64,000 bases of DNA from Vibrio europaeus (GCF_001695575.1 NZ_LUAX01000001.1:682001-746000); one strand, 5' to 3'. Positions 9,831 to 19,032 are shown, numbered from the stretch's first letter. Program-made: numbers and translations. Notes: generated by a model from the letters alone, not told the origin.

Positions 9831-9904
9831 GGCGCGTTGGCAGAGTGGCTATGCAGCGGATTGCAAATCCGTGGACCTCGGTTCGACTCCGGGACGCGCC
9901 TCCA
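9831..9904 (+). tRNA. tRNA-Cys (GCA)
   Basis: A 74-base cloverleaf with acceptor GGCGCGT/ACGCGCC, anticodon loop reading TTGCAAA (anticodon GCA), T-arm GGTTCGACTCC and encoded CCA. First gene of a four-tRNA cluster. Confidence 0.95.
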
Positions 9905-9907
9905 TTT

Positions 9908-9983
9908 GCGACACTAGCTCAGTTGGTAGAGCGCAACCTTGCCAAGGTTGAGGTCACGAGTTCGAACCTCGTGTGTCGCTCCA
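9908..9983 (+). tRNA. tRNA-Gly (GCC), first copy
   Basis: A 76-base tRNA with acceptor GCGACAC/GTGTCGC, anticodon loop TTGCCAA (anticodon GCC), T-loop GTTCGAAC and encoded CCA. It is three bases after tRNA-Cys and identical to the copy at 10162-10237. Confidence 0.95.
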
Positions 9984-10056
9984 AATTATTTTGATAACGA
10001 TTCCTTCAAGGGTCGATATCACGGATGGTGTCTCCATCACAAATTTAGATTTGTGT

Positions 10057-10143
10057 GCCCTGGTGGTGGAATTGGTAGACACAAGGGATTTAAAATCCCT
10101 CGGCGTTCGCGCTGTGCCGGTTCAAGTCCGGCCCGGGGCACCA
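10057..10143 (+). tRNA. tRNA-Leu (UAA)
   Basis: An 87-base class II tRNA with a long variable arm (CGGCGTTCGCGCTG region), anticodon loop TTTAAAA (anticodon TAA), T-arm GGTTCAAGTCC and encoded CCA. Confidence 0.95.
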
Positions 10144-10161
10144 TCTAATCTATCTCATTAC

Positions 10162-10237
10162 GCGACACTAGCTCAGTTGGTAGAGCGCAACCTTGCCAAG
10201 GTTGAGGTCACGAGTTCGAACCTCGTGTGTCGCTCCA
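10162..10237 (+). tRNA. tRNA-Gly (GCC), second copy
   Basis: Same sequence as the tRNA-Gly at 9908-9983, anticodon GCC, encoded CCA. It is the last tRNA of the cluster and is followed at once by a terminator. Confidence 0.95.
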
Positions 10238-10242
10238 AGTTT

Positions 10243-10272
10243 AAAACCCTAGCAGAAATGCTAGGGTTTTTT
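10243..10272 (+). terminator. Terminator of the tRNA cluster
   Basis: The stem AAAACCCTAGCA-GAAA-TGCTAGGGTTTT, with a GAAA tetraloop and TT following, ends five bases after the CCA of the last tRNA. Confidence 0.92.
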
Positions 10273-10421
10273 GCGTTATACGCCTTATTAATCTTAGCTT
10301 TGCTACAACTCTCAAGTCCTGATTGATTTTTGAACATTCATTGTGTGAATTTATTTATAATTCGAATAAAATAAACGTTCGTTTATATGAAGTCGCTCCA
10401 AGAGTTGTAGGATGAGTCCGA

Positions 10422-10574
10422 ATGGATAGATCAAAATGGTTAGTTTGCAATGCTTTCTATCTAGGCGTGTCGTTTAGTTCTGCTTCATATTCTCCATATA
10501 CTTCGGCTCAGCAAAACATCTTTAACCTGTTTAGCGCGAATGGGTCATTGAACAGTGTCAATAGCGAGCACTAA
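10422..10574 (+). CDS. Small putative exported protein, 50 aa
   Basis: A short frame MDRSKWLVCNAFYLGVSF... ends at the TAA at 10572-10574, two bases before the TTG start of the diguanylate cyclase. The first 25 residues look like a weak signal sequence (basic start, hydrophobic core, SSA), leaving a short tail rich in Ser, Asn and Gln. GTAGGATGAG upstream offers a ribosome site. Close spacing suggests translational coupling to the cyclase gene. I do not recognise the family; it could be only a leader peptide that tunes the cyclase. Confidence 0.45.
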   Translation: MDRSKWLVCNAFYLGVSFSSASYSPYTSAQQNIFNLFSANGSLNSVNSEH

Positions 10575-10576
10575 CC

Positions 10577-12058
10577 TTGACTAAGATGATACCTAAGCTC
10601 GTCGCGAAATTTTCGATTAATCAGATGTTGGTGATATCGCATCTGTTGCTGGTCGTTATTTTAGTCACTGGCTTTAGCTATACGCGTTACCAAAGCGAAT
10701 GGCACCGCCACATCGATTATTCTGCGTCGATAGCCAAGCTCACCTTAGCGCCGCATATTCCTTTGATATCGAGCTCCGTAGCCGGAATCAACTACGCCAA
10801 CCTCACTATGCCAAGCACTAAACAGATGCTGGCGTCGATTGATGATCTGGAGTTTTTGGAGATTGCAGGACGCTCTGACTATTCCGATCAAAAAGTCCAA
10901 ATACGGTTTTTTAAACGTTTTGATTATCTCTGGCGTGCAGATGTAAAACAGGAAGAGATTGCTGAGCATGAGATAAAGCTCAATTCACTAAAAGCTCAGA
11001 TTGAAGCGACGGGCACTGACAACGTTATTAAACACAAAAAGCTGGTGTTTATTGAAAATAGAGTTAAACGTGAACATGAAGCTTTAGTCGAAAGCCTTTA
11101 CGTCAATGACAATGTCTTCATACCCTGGAGTAAGCCAGAAACAACCACAGACTCCTACTACCTTGACGAGGAGTTGTGCACCCTTAACGTCGTTTTACCT
11201 TTGATCAATAAAAACGGTGGTGAGGTATGGGCAGTATTTGATGCGAGTGATCTGACGCAACTACAGCGCTCATTAATTGAAGAGATTATTGCTGAGGCTA
11301 TCGTCGCGCTTGCCATTTCTTTGATATTAATCGGCTGGGTTTCTCATTGGATAGTTTCCCCCCTTAAGTCTCTCGCTGAACATATGCGCTCAGGAGAATC
11401 GAATAGCGATCTTAAAGATTTTACCGAACTGAACCGAAGTGATGAGATTGGTCAGTTGGCACGAGCTTATCAAGGCTTGCTGATTAAGCTCGATAACCAA
11501 CTTAATATCCTGCGCACCAAATCGGATACTGACCCACTGACAGGCCTTGGCTCGCGACATAAGTATTCCCGGACTGCGACGCCGTTTTTAAAACGTCATC
11601 TTGCTAAAGGTAACTATGTTGGCTTGATTGTGTGTGATGTTGATAATTTTAAAGCCTTTAACGATATCTATGGACACACGGAAGGCGACAACGCGTTATC
11701 TCAGGTTGGGAAAAAGATCAAACAACTGGCGCGAGACTCAGATTTAGCTTTTCGTTATGGTGGAGAAGAGTTTGTTATTTTCTGTGCTAGGCCAGAAGCG
11801 GAGCAACTTGCCAACTTTACAGAACGTCTAAGGCGCGAGATTGAAGGAATGTCCATAACCCATCAAGGAAACCAACCTCATGGTATTGTGACCATCTCTG
11901 TCGGAGGAGCGCTAGCCGAAAGGCAGAATCTGTATGAAGGTTTCAACACCCATCAAGAGTTGCAAGAAGCGATGTTTAACGTCGCAGACAAAGCTTTGTA
12001 TGAATGTAAACAAAGTGGCCGTAACAAAGTGGTTTGGCCGAGTAAGCTCGATAAATAA
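10577..12058 (+). CDS. Membrane diguanylate cyclase with periplasmic sensor and HAMP
   Basis: The 493-residue protein has a membrane helix at about 18-35, a periplasmic region to about 230, a second helix at about 232-255 (IVALAISLILIGWVSHWIV), a HAMP linker and a C-terminal GGDEF domain with active motif RYGGEEFVIF and SDTDPLTGLGSRH. It should make cyclic di-GMP from GTP. No EAL domain and no clear RxxD inhibitory site are obvious. The start may be TTG 10577 or ATG 10586. It lies downstream of the 50-aa ORF and ends in a perfect-palindrome terminator. The periplasmic ligand is unknown. Confidence 0.9.
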   Translation: MTKMIPKLVAKFSINQMLVISHLLLVVILVTGFSYTRYQSEWHRHIDYSASIAKLTLAPHIPLISSSVAGINYANLTMPSTKQMLASIDDLEFLEIAGRSDYSDQKVQIRFFKRFDYLWRADVKQEEIAEHEIKLNSLKAQIEATGTDNVIKHKKLVFIENRVKREHEALVESLYVNDNVFIPWSKPETTTDSYYLDEELCTLNVVLPLINKNGGEVWAVFDASDLTQLQRSLIEEIIAEAIVALAISLILIGWVSHWIVSPLKSLAEHMRSGESNSDLKDFTELNRSDEIGQLARAYQGLLIKLDNQLNILRTKSDTDPLTGLGSRHKYSRTATPFLKRHLAKGNYVGLIVCDVDNFKAFNDIYGHTEGDNALSQVGKKIKQLARDSDLAFRYGGEEFVIFCARPEAEQLANFTERLRREIEGMSITHQGNQPHGIVTISVGGALAERQNLYEGFNTHQELQEAMFNVADKALYECKQSGRNKVVWPSKLDK

Positions 12059-12087
12059 AATGAGCACGATATCGTGCTCATTTTGGC
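12057..12087. terminator. Bidirectional terminator between cyclase and aldose dehydrogenase
   Basis: A perfect 28-base palindrome with arms AAAATGAGCACGAT / ATCGTGCTCATTTT lies between two converging genes; A/T flanks allow termination in both directions. Confidence 0.88.
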
Positions 12088-13166
12088 TAACTCTCTTTAA
12101 TCAAACGGTAAATCTTACCGCTATCGGTACTGAAAATCAGTTCACCATTGGGAAGCGCTTCAATGTCTCTAATTCGCTCTCCAAGTTCTTCTAAAATTCT
12201 TGTTTCACCAATGATTTCGCCATCTTTGACAGTCAAGACGTTAATATGAGTCAGCTTAAGCGCACCAGCCAAGAGTTTACCTGATAATTCAGGGTACTTA
12301 TCACCTCGGTAAAGAATCAGCGAGCTAGGGGCAATAGAGGGGATGTATACTTTCTTTGGAGAGCTGATCCCTTCTTTTTCAGTGGATTCTCCGACTGCAA
12401 TTGGCCCCCAATATTCTTTACCGTGCGATGTCACAGGCCAACCATAGTTTGCACCTTTCTCTATCAAGTTCACTTCGTCACCACCCCGTGGGCCGTGCTC
12501 TATAGACCATAGACTGTTCTGCTTACTATCAAAAAACAGCCCTTGCGGATTTCTATGCCCATAGCTCCAAATCTCATCAAGTTTGCCTTCTTCAGCGATA
12601 AAAGGATTATCTTGAGCAGCATCGCCGTTAAGTTGCAACTTGAGAATACTTCCTGCGTGTGTCGTCAGATCTTGACCATTGTCTCTCTCTCCTCGGTCTC
12701 CGACACTCATGTATAAGTGGTCAGCATCAAAAGCGATTCGGCTGCCAAAATGCCGTCCGCCATCAGAGCCGGATCGTGTCACTAGTATCTCTTGCCACGT
12801 TGAAAGCTGACCGTTTTGGTAAACGGCTTTGGCTAGTGTGGTTTCTATGGCTTTACCAATAGATTTTGAATAGGTGACATAGATTTGTGTTGAGTCTTTA
12901 GGGGATACGGCTACATCGAGAAGCCCTCCCTGACCAGAAACTCGTACATCTGGTACTTTACCAATGTCTTGGTAGTGATTGTTTGTCAGATCTAGTACAC
13001 CAATCGTGCCATTTTTTTCACTGACAATCACTTTGTTATCACCTAAATAGCTGATTCCCCAAGGCACATTCAGGCCAACTACCAGAGGTTCTGCATACCA
13101 AGTATTAGCAACTGCACTTGAGATAGAGAGTAAACCGATAGCGAGAAAAGTAAGGGGCTTTTTCAT
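12087..13166 (-). CDS. PQQ-dependent soluble aldose sugar dehydrogenase (YliI/Asd-like)
   Basis: The 359-residue protein starts with a signal peptide MKKPLTFLAIGLLSISSAVA and continues as a six-bladed GDH/sorbosone-type propeller. Family motifs include VPWGISYL, GGLLDVAVSPK, DGGRHFGSRIAFD, YGHRNPQGLFF, EHGPRGGDEVNLI and NYGWP. These supply the catalytic His and PQQ/Ca ligands. It is expected to oxidise aldoses in the periplasm and pass electrons to the respiratory chain. It is divergent from the TetR gene, so the intergenic operators could also touch its promoter. Confidence 0.88.
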   Translation of the reverse strand: MKKPLTFLAIGLLSISSAVANTWYAEPLVVGLNVPWGISYLGDNKVIVSEKNGTIGVLDLTNNHYQDIGKVPDVRVSGQGGLLDVAVSPKDSTQIYVTYSKSIGKAIETTLAKAVYQNGQLSTWQEILVTRSGSDGGRHFGSRIAFDADHLYMSVGDRGERDNGQDLTTHAGSILKLQLNGDAAQDNPFIAEEGKLDEIWSYGHRNPQGLFFDSKQNSLWSIEHGPRGGDEVNLIEKGANYGWPVTSHGKEYWGPIAVGESTEKEGISSPKKVYIPSIAPSSLILYRGDKYPELSGKLLAGALKLTHINVLTVKDGEIIGETRILEELGERIRDIEALPNGELIFSTDSGKIYRLIKES

Positions 13167-13281
13167 ACAAAATCCATTTTGAAATTAGCTTACCAAGCAA
13201 TAGTAGCATTTGAATTCATACATTACTGTCATAAATGTTTTATCAAATAATTGCTTGATATGATCAATAAATACGCTATTA

Positions 13282-13311
13282 TGACGATGTGTCAAAAATG
13301 ACGAAGCGTCA
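13282..13311. promoter_or_regulatory. Two TetR-type operators before the tetR-like gene
   Basis: TGACGATGTGTCA (13282-13294) and TGACGAAGCGTCA (13299-13311) are spaced 17 bases apart. They share TGACG-N3-CGTCA with two sites upstream of the exporter operon, the first having one mismatch. The likely binder is the TetR protein encoded at 13394, implying autoregulation. Confidence 0.75.
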
Positions 13312-13393
13312 TTAATGGTATTTATAACGTATGTGGTATTCGTGTTACAATAGTAAGGTTAGGGAGTAAACGACTGAGACGGATTAGATAATC

Positions 13394-14182
13394 ATGTTTG
13401 GTTTTGGCTGTAGTAAAAATGACAAAAAAGAAGGCTCTAGCTGTTCGTTTGGTTTGACCAAAAAGCAGCAGGCGATTGCAGATAGAGAGGTAGAACTCAC
13501 TTTATTAGCGAAGTCGCTTGTCCAAGAGCAAGGGTGGAGTAACTTGACGATGGACAAGTTAACTTCAGCGAGTGCTTACTCTAAGGGCACGATTTACAAT
13601 CATTTTTGCAGTAAAGAAGATGTGATTATGGCGCTGTGCATACATTCACTGAAAAGTGAGGCCGTACTGTTTGCCCGTGCTGGTGAGTTTGAAGGCAACA
13701 CCCGAGAAAAGGTGATTGCGCTCCACGTTGGTTATCGTATTTACGCTCGCATGGAGCCAGTACTGTCAACGTGTGCGATTATGGCAAAGAGCCCTTGGGT
13801 GCTTGAGAAAGCCTCCCCAGAAAGGGTGAAAGAGCTCAATGCTCTCGAAGAACAAGTGATTGATCATGCAGACTTGCTTGTTCTCAATGGAGTGGAGCAA
13901 GGAGACTTGAAGTTCTCTCCTGGTATTGGCTCTGATGCTATCGTATTTGCAAACTGGTCCATTGCATTTGGTTCAAATGCACTGACACAGAATGCTTCAA
14001 ATAGCCACTGTATCAATCGTTTACAAGATCCTTATACCGTGCTCAATAATGCCAATATGTTATTGGATGGATTGGCTTGGAAGCCTCTATCGACAGAGTG
14101 GGATTATCGAAAAACTTGGCGCAGAGTAGAGCAAGAGTTGTTCGCCCAAGAGATAGATTATCTTGAGTCTGTAGGTCGTTAA
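13394..14182 (+). CDS. TetR-family regulator of the adjacent exporter operon
   Basis: The 262-residue protein has an unusual Cys/Gly/Ser-rich N-terminal extension (FGFGCSKNDKKEGSSC), then a TetR helix-turn-helix at about 25-75 (LTMDKLTSASAYSKGTIYNHFCSKEDVIMAL). The rest is a helical ligand-binding region. It precedes, and is co-oriented with, the MMPL exporter operon. Four TGACG-N3-CGTCA sites flank it. By analogy with TetR/exporter pairs it should repress export until a ligand binds. The N-terminal cysteines (CxxxxxxxxxxC) could sense redox or metal, but this is only speculation. Confidence 0.88.
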   Translation: MFGFGCSKNDKKEGSSCSFGLTKKQQAIADREVELTLLAKSLVQEQGWSNLTMDKLTSASAYSKGTIYNHFCSKEDVIMALCIHSLKSEAVLFARAGEFEGNTREKVIALHVGYRIYARMEPVLSTCAIMAKSPWVLEKASPERVKELNALEEQVIDHADLLVLNGVEQGDLKFSPGIGSDAIVFANWSIAFGSNALTQNASNSHCINRLQDPYTVLNNANMLLDGLAWKPLSTEWDYRKTWRRVEQELFAQEIDYLESVGR

Positions 14183-14235
14183 GCTGAAAGCATTTCATCA
14201 TAGAAGCCCGCAAGGGCTTTTAAAATCACCATTTT

Positions 14236-14350
14236 TGACGAATCGTCACATAAAGTACTAATACTCAGAATCTAATTAACAGGTTCAGGGGTTGTTACTT
14301 AAGTACCAGCATTTGCTGGTTTTTAATTAACTGCTTTTGACGAAACGTCA
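14236..14350. promoter_or_regulatory. Two TetR-type operators before the MMPL operon
   Basis: TGACGAATCGTCA (14236-14248) and TGACGAAACGTCA (14338-14350) are perfect TGACG-N3-CGTCA palindromes, each preceded by a T-run (TTT or TTTT). The second lies 16 bases before the ATG of the exporter gene, within the leader, so bound regulator would block transcription. About 90 bases between them could hold the promoter. Confidence 0.78.
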
Positions 14351-14365
14351 CAAATGGAGAGTGTG

Positions 14366-16747
14366 ATGACTGCTCAACTTAATAATTCAAAACAGCCTTC
14401 TACTTGGCTGACCATGCCGACTCGCTTTAGCTGGTGGGTGTTACTCATAACGCTGGCGATAGTCACTGTTTCAACAATTGGAGGAAAAAATCTCTATTTT
14501 AGAGGTGATTATAATATCTTTTTCGATGGGCAAAATGCTCAATTAAGGGCGTTTGATGAGATTCAAACGACATTTGCAAAGTCAGACAATCTCGCCATCG
14601 TAATTGCACCTGCGAGTGGTAATGTGTTTGAACCAGAGACATTAACCTTAGTTCAACAGCTTACTCAAGATGCATGGCAAGTCCCTTATTCTAGCCGTGT
14701 CGATTCTATCGCAAACTATCAACACACCGAAGCATATGAAGATGATCTGATCGTCGAAGATCTGCTACTTGAAGATTACCCTTTAACGCCAGAGCGGATC
14801 GAAAAGGTTAAACGTATTGCACTGTCAGAGCCGGTGATCAAAGACTCTCTGATTTCGCAAAAAGGCGATGTAACAGTGGTTAACGTCACTGTCCAAATGC
14901 CTGAAATTGACGAAACGGCGGAAGTGATTGAAATCGTGACTCACATCGATCAGATGCTAGCCAAATATCAATCTCAATATCCGCAAGTAGAATTTCATAA
15001 AGCCGGTATCATTGCTATGAACCACGCCTTTATGACCTCTGCCCAAGAAGACAGTTCAACGCTAGTGCCTACTATGCTACTGGTCATTCTTGTATTTCTA
15101 ACCCTGATGCTACGCTCGTTCTTAAGTGTGGTGGCGACACTAGTCATCATCATAGGCTCTGTCGCTGCGACTATGGGGCTCTCTGGCTGGGCCGGAATGT
15201 TCTTAAGTACCGCAACCGTGAACATACCCACCTTAGTGATGACGCTTGCAGTTGCTGACTGCGTGCATGTTATAGCGACCATGAGGCAAAACCTTAAGAA
15301 AGGTTACAGCAAGTCTTACGCGATAGACCAAAGCGTTGCCATCAACTTTATGCCAATCGTGATTACCTCTGTCACGACGGCTATTGGTTTCTTGATGATG
15401 AACATGTCTGACTCACCAGTATTGCGAGATTTCGGCAACTTGGCCGCGCTTGGGGTGATGATTGCCTGCTTCTTATCGTTATCTATGCTGCCAGCTATGC
15501 TGAAACTGCTGCCTATTAAAGTCAAAGCTGTCGATGAGAAAACAGCAGTATCGCAAGACTTCATGGACATGCTAGGTGACAAGGTTGTTCGATATCGTAA
15601 GGCGCTATTGCCGATTTCAGCGTTAGTGATTGCTGTTTCTGCAAGTTTACTACCGCTGAATAAAGTGAATGATGAGTCTGTTAAATACTTCGATTCACGC
15701 AGTGACTTCCGCCAAGCGGCTGACTTTATGGAACAGCGCATCAGTGGAATGACAAACATCAGTATTGCGGTCAAAACCGGTGAATCACAAGGTATTGCCG
15801 ATCCTACATTCCTAAAAACAATGGGAGACTTCACCAATTGGCTGCGCTTGCAACCAGAGACTGACCATGTCGCTACCTTGTCAGACGTTTATAAGCGCCT
15901 CAATAAGAACATGCATGCCGATGACGACAGCTACTATAAGTTGCCACTGGATAGAGAGTTGGCCGCTCAGTACCTGCTGCTTTATGAGATGTCATTACCC
16001 TACGGTTTAGACCTCAACAACCAGATTAATGTCGACAAGTCGTCTATCAAGTTGGTTGTGACCGTAGACAACTTAGGCAGTGTAGAGCTTGTGGAGTTGG
16101 AAGAACGCATCTACAACTGGTTTGCTACATATGCTCCTCAGTACCAGGTTGTTGCGTCTAGCCCGTCGCTTATGTTCGCCCATATCGGTGAAACGAATAT
16201 GGCTAGCATGCTGTCGACACTACCCATTACTTTGATCTTGATCTCTGCGCTTATGGTATTTGCTCTACGTTCCACCCGTTTGGGTCTGATCAGTATTGTG
16301 CCTAACATGGCGCCAGCCATCATTGGTTTTGGGTTATGGGCGCTTATATCAGGTGAAATTAACCTAGGATTATCGGTTGTAGTGACCTTGACCTTAGGAA
16401 TCGTTGTCGATGATTCGGTTCACTTCCTATCGAAATATCAACGTGCACGCAAACAAGGTCAATCTGCCGAACAAGCGGTGCGATATGCCTTCCACACTGT
16501 CGGTCGCGCATTATGGATCACCACTGTTGTGTTAGTCGCTGGTTTCTCAGTTTTGGCTATGTCGAGTTTTAGACTTAACGCCGACATGGGTCAGCTCAGC
16601 GCCATGGTGATCTTTATTGCCCTTGTGGTCGACTTTGTTTTCTTACCGGCGTTGCTGATGCGTTTTGATACCGCTAGCTACGTTGAAGAAACAGAAAATA
16701 AGCCAGAACAAACTCGTTCCACCCCAATCACCCAAACCCAAAGCTAA
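14366..16747 (+). CDS. MMPL/RND-superfamily inner-membrane exporter
   Basis: Start chosen at ATG 14366, with GGAGA at 14356-14360; this gives 793 residues. The layout is that of an RND/MMPL (HpnN, SSD-like) protein. A first membrane helix lies near 25, a periplasmic loop runs to about 225, and a block of five helices follows (about 228-385, with VADCVHVIATMR in the second or third). This pattern then repeats (second loop about 420-615, helices 620-770 with DDSVHFLSKYQRARKQG). Such proteins use the proton gradient to move lipids or hydrophobic compounds. The next two genes encode a LolA-like periplasmic carrier and an outer-membrane barrel, suggesting a complete envelope-crossing path. Confidence 0.9.
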   Translation: MTAQLNNSKQPSTWLTMPTRFSWWVLLITLAIVTVSTIGGKNLYFRGDYNIFFDGQNAQLRAFDEIQTTFAKSDNLAIVIAPASGNVFEPETLTLVQQLTQDAWQVPYSSRVDSIANYQHTEAYEDDLIVEDLLLEDYPLTPERIEKVKRIALSEPVIKDSLISQKGDVTVVNVTVQMPEIDETAEVIEIVTHIDQMLAKYQSQYPQVEFHKAGIIAMNHAFMTSAQEDSSTLVPTMLLVILVFLTLMLRSFLSVVATLVIIIGSVAATMGLSGWAGMFLSTATVNIPTLVMTLAVADCVHVIATMRQNLKKGYSKSYAIDQSVAINFMPIVITSVTTAIGFLMMNMSDSPVLRDFGNLAALGVMIACFLSLSMLPAMLKLLPIKVKAVDEKTAVSQDFMDMLGDKVVRYRKALLPISALVIAVSASLLPLNKVNDESVKYFDSRSDFRQAADFMEQRISGMTNISIAVKTGESQGIADPTFLKTMGDFTNWLRLQPETDHVATLSDVYKRLNKNMHADDDSYYKLPLDRELAAQYLLLYEMSLPYGLDLNNQINVDKSSIKLVVTVDNLGSVELVELEERIYNWFATYAPQYQVVASSPSLMFAHIGETNMASMLSTLPITLILISALMVFALRSTRLGLISIVPNMAPAIIGFGLWALISGEINLGLSVVVTLTLGIVVDDSVHFLSKYQRARKQGQSAEQAVRYAFHTVGRALWITTVVLVAGFSVLAMSSFRLNADMGQLSAMVIFIALVVDFVFLPALLMRFDTASYVEETENKPEQTRSTPITQTQS

Positions 16748-16759
16748 AAGGACTTCATT

Positions 16760-17554
16760 ATGAATACTCAAACAAAATCAATGATCAAGGCAGCTGCCCT
16801 TTCAGCCATGGTTGTGTTTTCTAGCCAAGTCGTGGCTTCACCAGAGCGAGGATTGGAAATAGCGACTGAGCGTAAAGCACGCGATGAAGGTTGGGGTGAT
16901 TCGGTTGCCACAATGAAGATGATTCTAAAGAACGCTCAGGGTGAAAGCAGTACTCGTGAAATGCGCTTAAAGTCTTTCGAAATCGATGGTGATGGTGATA
17001 AAGGTCTCACCATTTTTGATTTGCCGCGAGATGTGAAGGGTACTGCCTTTCTTAACCATTCGCACAGTATTGAAGCCGATGATCAATGGCTGTATTTACC
17101 TGCTTTGAAGCGTGTTAAACGTATCTCTTCACGCAATAAGTCAGGGCCTTTTATGGGCAGTGAGTTTGCCTATGAGGATTTAAGCTCTTTTGAACTGGAG
17201 AAGTACACCTTCAACTATTTGGGCGATAAAGAGGTCAATGGCACACCAACTTATCTGCTTGAGCAGATCCCAACAGATAAAAACTCTGGTTATACCAAGC
17301 AACTTGTCTGGTTGGAGAAAGAGCATTATCGCCCGCTGAAGGTTGAGTTCTATGATCGCAAAGGCGCACTACTAAAAACCTTGCAGTTTGACGAATACAA
17401 ACAGTACCTCAGTCAGTACTGGCGCGCACATTCTATGGCAATGGTGAATCACCAAACAGGTAAAAGTACTACGCTGACCACGAGCGATCTCGATTTTCAA
17501 ACTGGATTGAGAGAAAAGGATTTTGAAAAGAATGTTCTTAAGCGCGTGAAGTAA
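16760..17554 (+). CDS. LolA-like periplasmic protein (outer membrane lipoprotein-sorting type)
   Basis: The 264-residue protein carries a signal peptide (MNTQTKSMIKAAALSAMVVFSSQVVA, cut before SPERG). The mature part has the LolA-like half-barrel pattern, including RERMRLK-type strands, DDQWLYLPALKRVKRISS, FMGSEFAYEDL and a C-terminal LDFQTGLREKDF. LolA-like proteins carry lipids or lipoproteins across the periplasm. It follows the MMPL gene by 12 bases, with AAAGGACTT as ribosome site, and the barrel gene lies 8 bases downstream. The cargo is unknown. Confidence 0.87.
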   Translation: MNTQTKSMIKAAALSAMVVFSSQVVASPERGLEIATERKARDEGWGDSVATMKMILKNAQGESSTREMRLKSFEIDGDGDKGLTIFDLPRDVKGTAFLNHSHSIEADDQWLYLPALKRVKRISSRNKSGPFMGSEFAYEDLSSFELEKYTFNYLGDKEVNGTPTYLLEQIPTDKNSGYTKQLVWLEKEHYRPLKVEFYDRKGALLKTLQFDEYKQYLSQYWRAHSMAMVNHQTGKSTTLTTSDLDFQTGLREKDFEKNVLKRVK

Positions 17555-17562
17555 GAGGCGAT

Positions 17563-18744
17563 ATGAAGGATCTATTAAGTACAGCTGGCAGACTTTCTGC
17601 CAGCGCCATATTGACCTTGCTTGCGTTACAATGTCACGCTTTTGAGTTCGCAGGACAAGCTAATGTAGAGCATAGGCAGTTTTTCTCAGACGGTGAGCAG
17701 GGGCAGGGAAAAGGTCAGACTTCTCTGGTTCTGCAACCTGAATTTTACTGGCAATTGGGAGAGAACGCCGATTTTACCTTTACGCCTTTTTACCGTTTTG
17801 ACAGCTTAGATGATGAAAGAACCCATGGCGATATCCGTGAAGCTCTCTATCTAAACTATTGGGATGACTATGAAATCAGAGTCGGTATTGGCAAGGTGTT
17901 TTGGGGAGTAACTGAATCTGCCCATTTAGTCGATGTTGTTAATCAAACTGACGCTATTGAAGCGGTTGATGGCGAAGATAAGCTCGGCCAACCTATGATT
18001 CATTTTACCTCGATCAAAGAGTGGGGAACCATAGACGCCATGGTGTTGCCTTACTTTAGAGAGCGCACTTTTTCGGGCAAGGATGGTCGATTACGTCCTA
18101 CGTTGCCGGTATCTAAAGACGCCATCTATGAATCTTCGCGGGAAGAAAAGCATGTCGATTTTGCGCTGAGGTATTCGCAGATGTACGGAGATTGGGATTT
18201 CGGATTGAGCTATTTCCAAGGTACTAATCGTGATCCCTATTTTCGTTTGGCTGGTGGAGAAGTGAAGCCATACTATGCACAAGCGAAACAGGTTGGTCTC
18301 GATGTACAAGGCATTGTGGGCGATTGGCTGTGGAAACTAGAAACTATCTACCGAGACAGTTTCGATCACCACACTGGGCTAGTGTCTGGCTTTGAATACA
18401 CCATTGTTGGCGTGTTTGATACGGTTTGGGATCTAGGTTTGATTGCTGAGTATCTCTACGATAGCCGCGGCAATAATGCTCAAACCATCGGACAAAACGA
18501 CATCTTTGCAGGAACGCGTCTTGCGCTAAATGACGAAGACAGCACGGAAATTCTATTCGGCATCACCCAAGATCTCGATAACAGTGATGTCTACAGCGCG
18601 AAGTTGGAAGCCTCAAGTCGACTCACCAATCACTTATCTTGGACTCTTGATGCTTGGCTGTTTGAAAACGAAACACCAAGCGACTTGCTCTATTTTGCGC
18701 GAAAAGATGACTTTATCCAGATGTCTTTAGAATATTATTTCTGA
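17563..18744 (+). CDS. Outer-membrane beta-barrel protein of the MMPL operon
   Basis: The 393-residue protein has a signal peptide ending CHA-FEFAGQ, then alternating aromatic/polar strands typical of a barrel (FYWQLGENADFTFTPFYRF, IRVGIGKVFWGVTES). It ends in a C-terminal strand terminating in Phe (MSLEYYF), the BAM recognition pattern. The GKVFWG segment is found in barrel proteins accompanying MMPL/LolA-like genes, although I do not know an assigned name. Last gene of the operon; a terminator follows 40 bases later. It may insert or pass the exported lipid-like cargo at the outer membrane. Confidence 0.8.
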   Translation: MKDLLSTAGRLSASAILTLLALQCHAFEFAGQANVEHRQFFSDGEQGQGKGQTSLVLQPEFYWQLGENADFTFTPFYRFDSLDDERTHGDIREALYLNYWDDYEIRVGIGKVFWGVTESAHLVDVVNQTDAIEAVDGEDKLGQPMIHFTSIKEWGTIDAMVLPYFRERTFSGKDGRLRPTLPVSKDAIYESSREEKHVDFALRYSQMYGDWDFGLSYFQGTNRDPYFRLAGGEVKPYYAQAKQVGLDVQGIVGDWLWKLETIYRDSFDHHTGLVSGFEYTIVGVFDTVWDLGLIAEYLYDSRGNNAQTIGQNDIFAGTRLALNDEDSTEILFGITQDLDNSDVYSAKLEASSRLTNHLSWTLDAWLFENETPSDLLYFARKDDFIQMSLEYYF

Positions 18745-18783
18745 CATGAATGTAATCAAAGATGTTTCTGGATAATTTAAACT

Positions 18784-18808
18784 AGGGAGCAAATATGCTC
18801 CCTTTTTA
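18784..18808 (+). terminator. Terminator of the MMPL operon
   Basis: The stem AGGGAGCA-AATA-TGCTCCCT is followed by TTTTT. It resembles the terminator after the adhesin gene, which uses the same GGGAGC core. Confidence 0.9.
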
Positions 18809-19032
18809 GTGATACTCATTGTTCATAAAACCGACATACCGTTAGTGGCCTATTCTGACTTGTCATAAGCCTTTGATAACCATGCAATAAAATAAAACAT
18901 GCAGTTTTGAAGGTGTAAGTCTGCATGTTTTAGTGGTGGTTATTAATGATACATTTGTCACCTGAATGTATTGGATTTTGGAAATAAATCTCATTACCGA
19001 GTGGTGGGTCATATTTTTCGAAATTCTGGTAG

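Noticed and set aside
9908..10237. Integration site at the duplicated tRNA-Gly genes
   Set aside because: Both copies are intact tRNAs with CCA in a normal cluster, and no integrase or truncated tRNA fragment is near.
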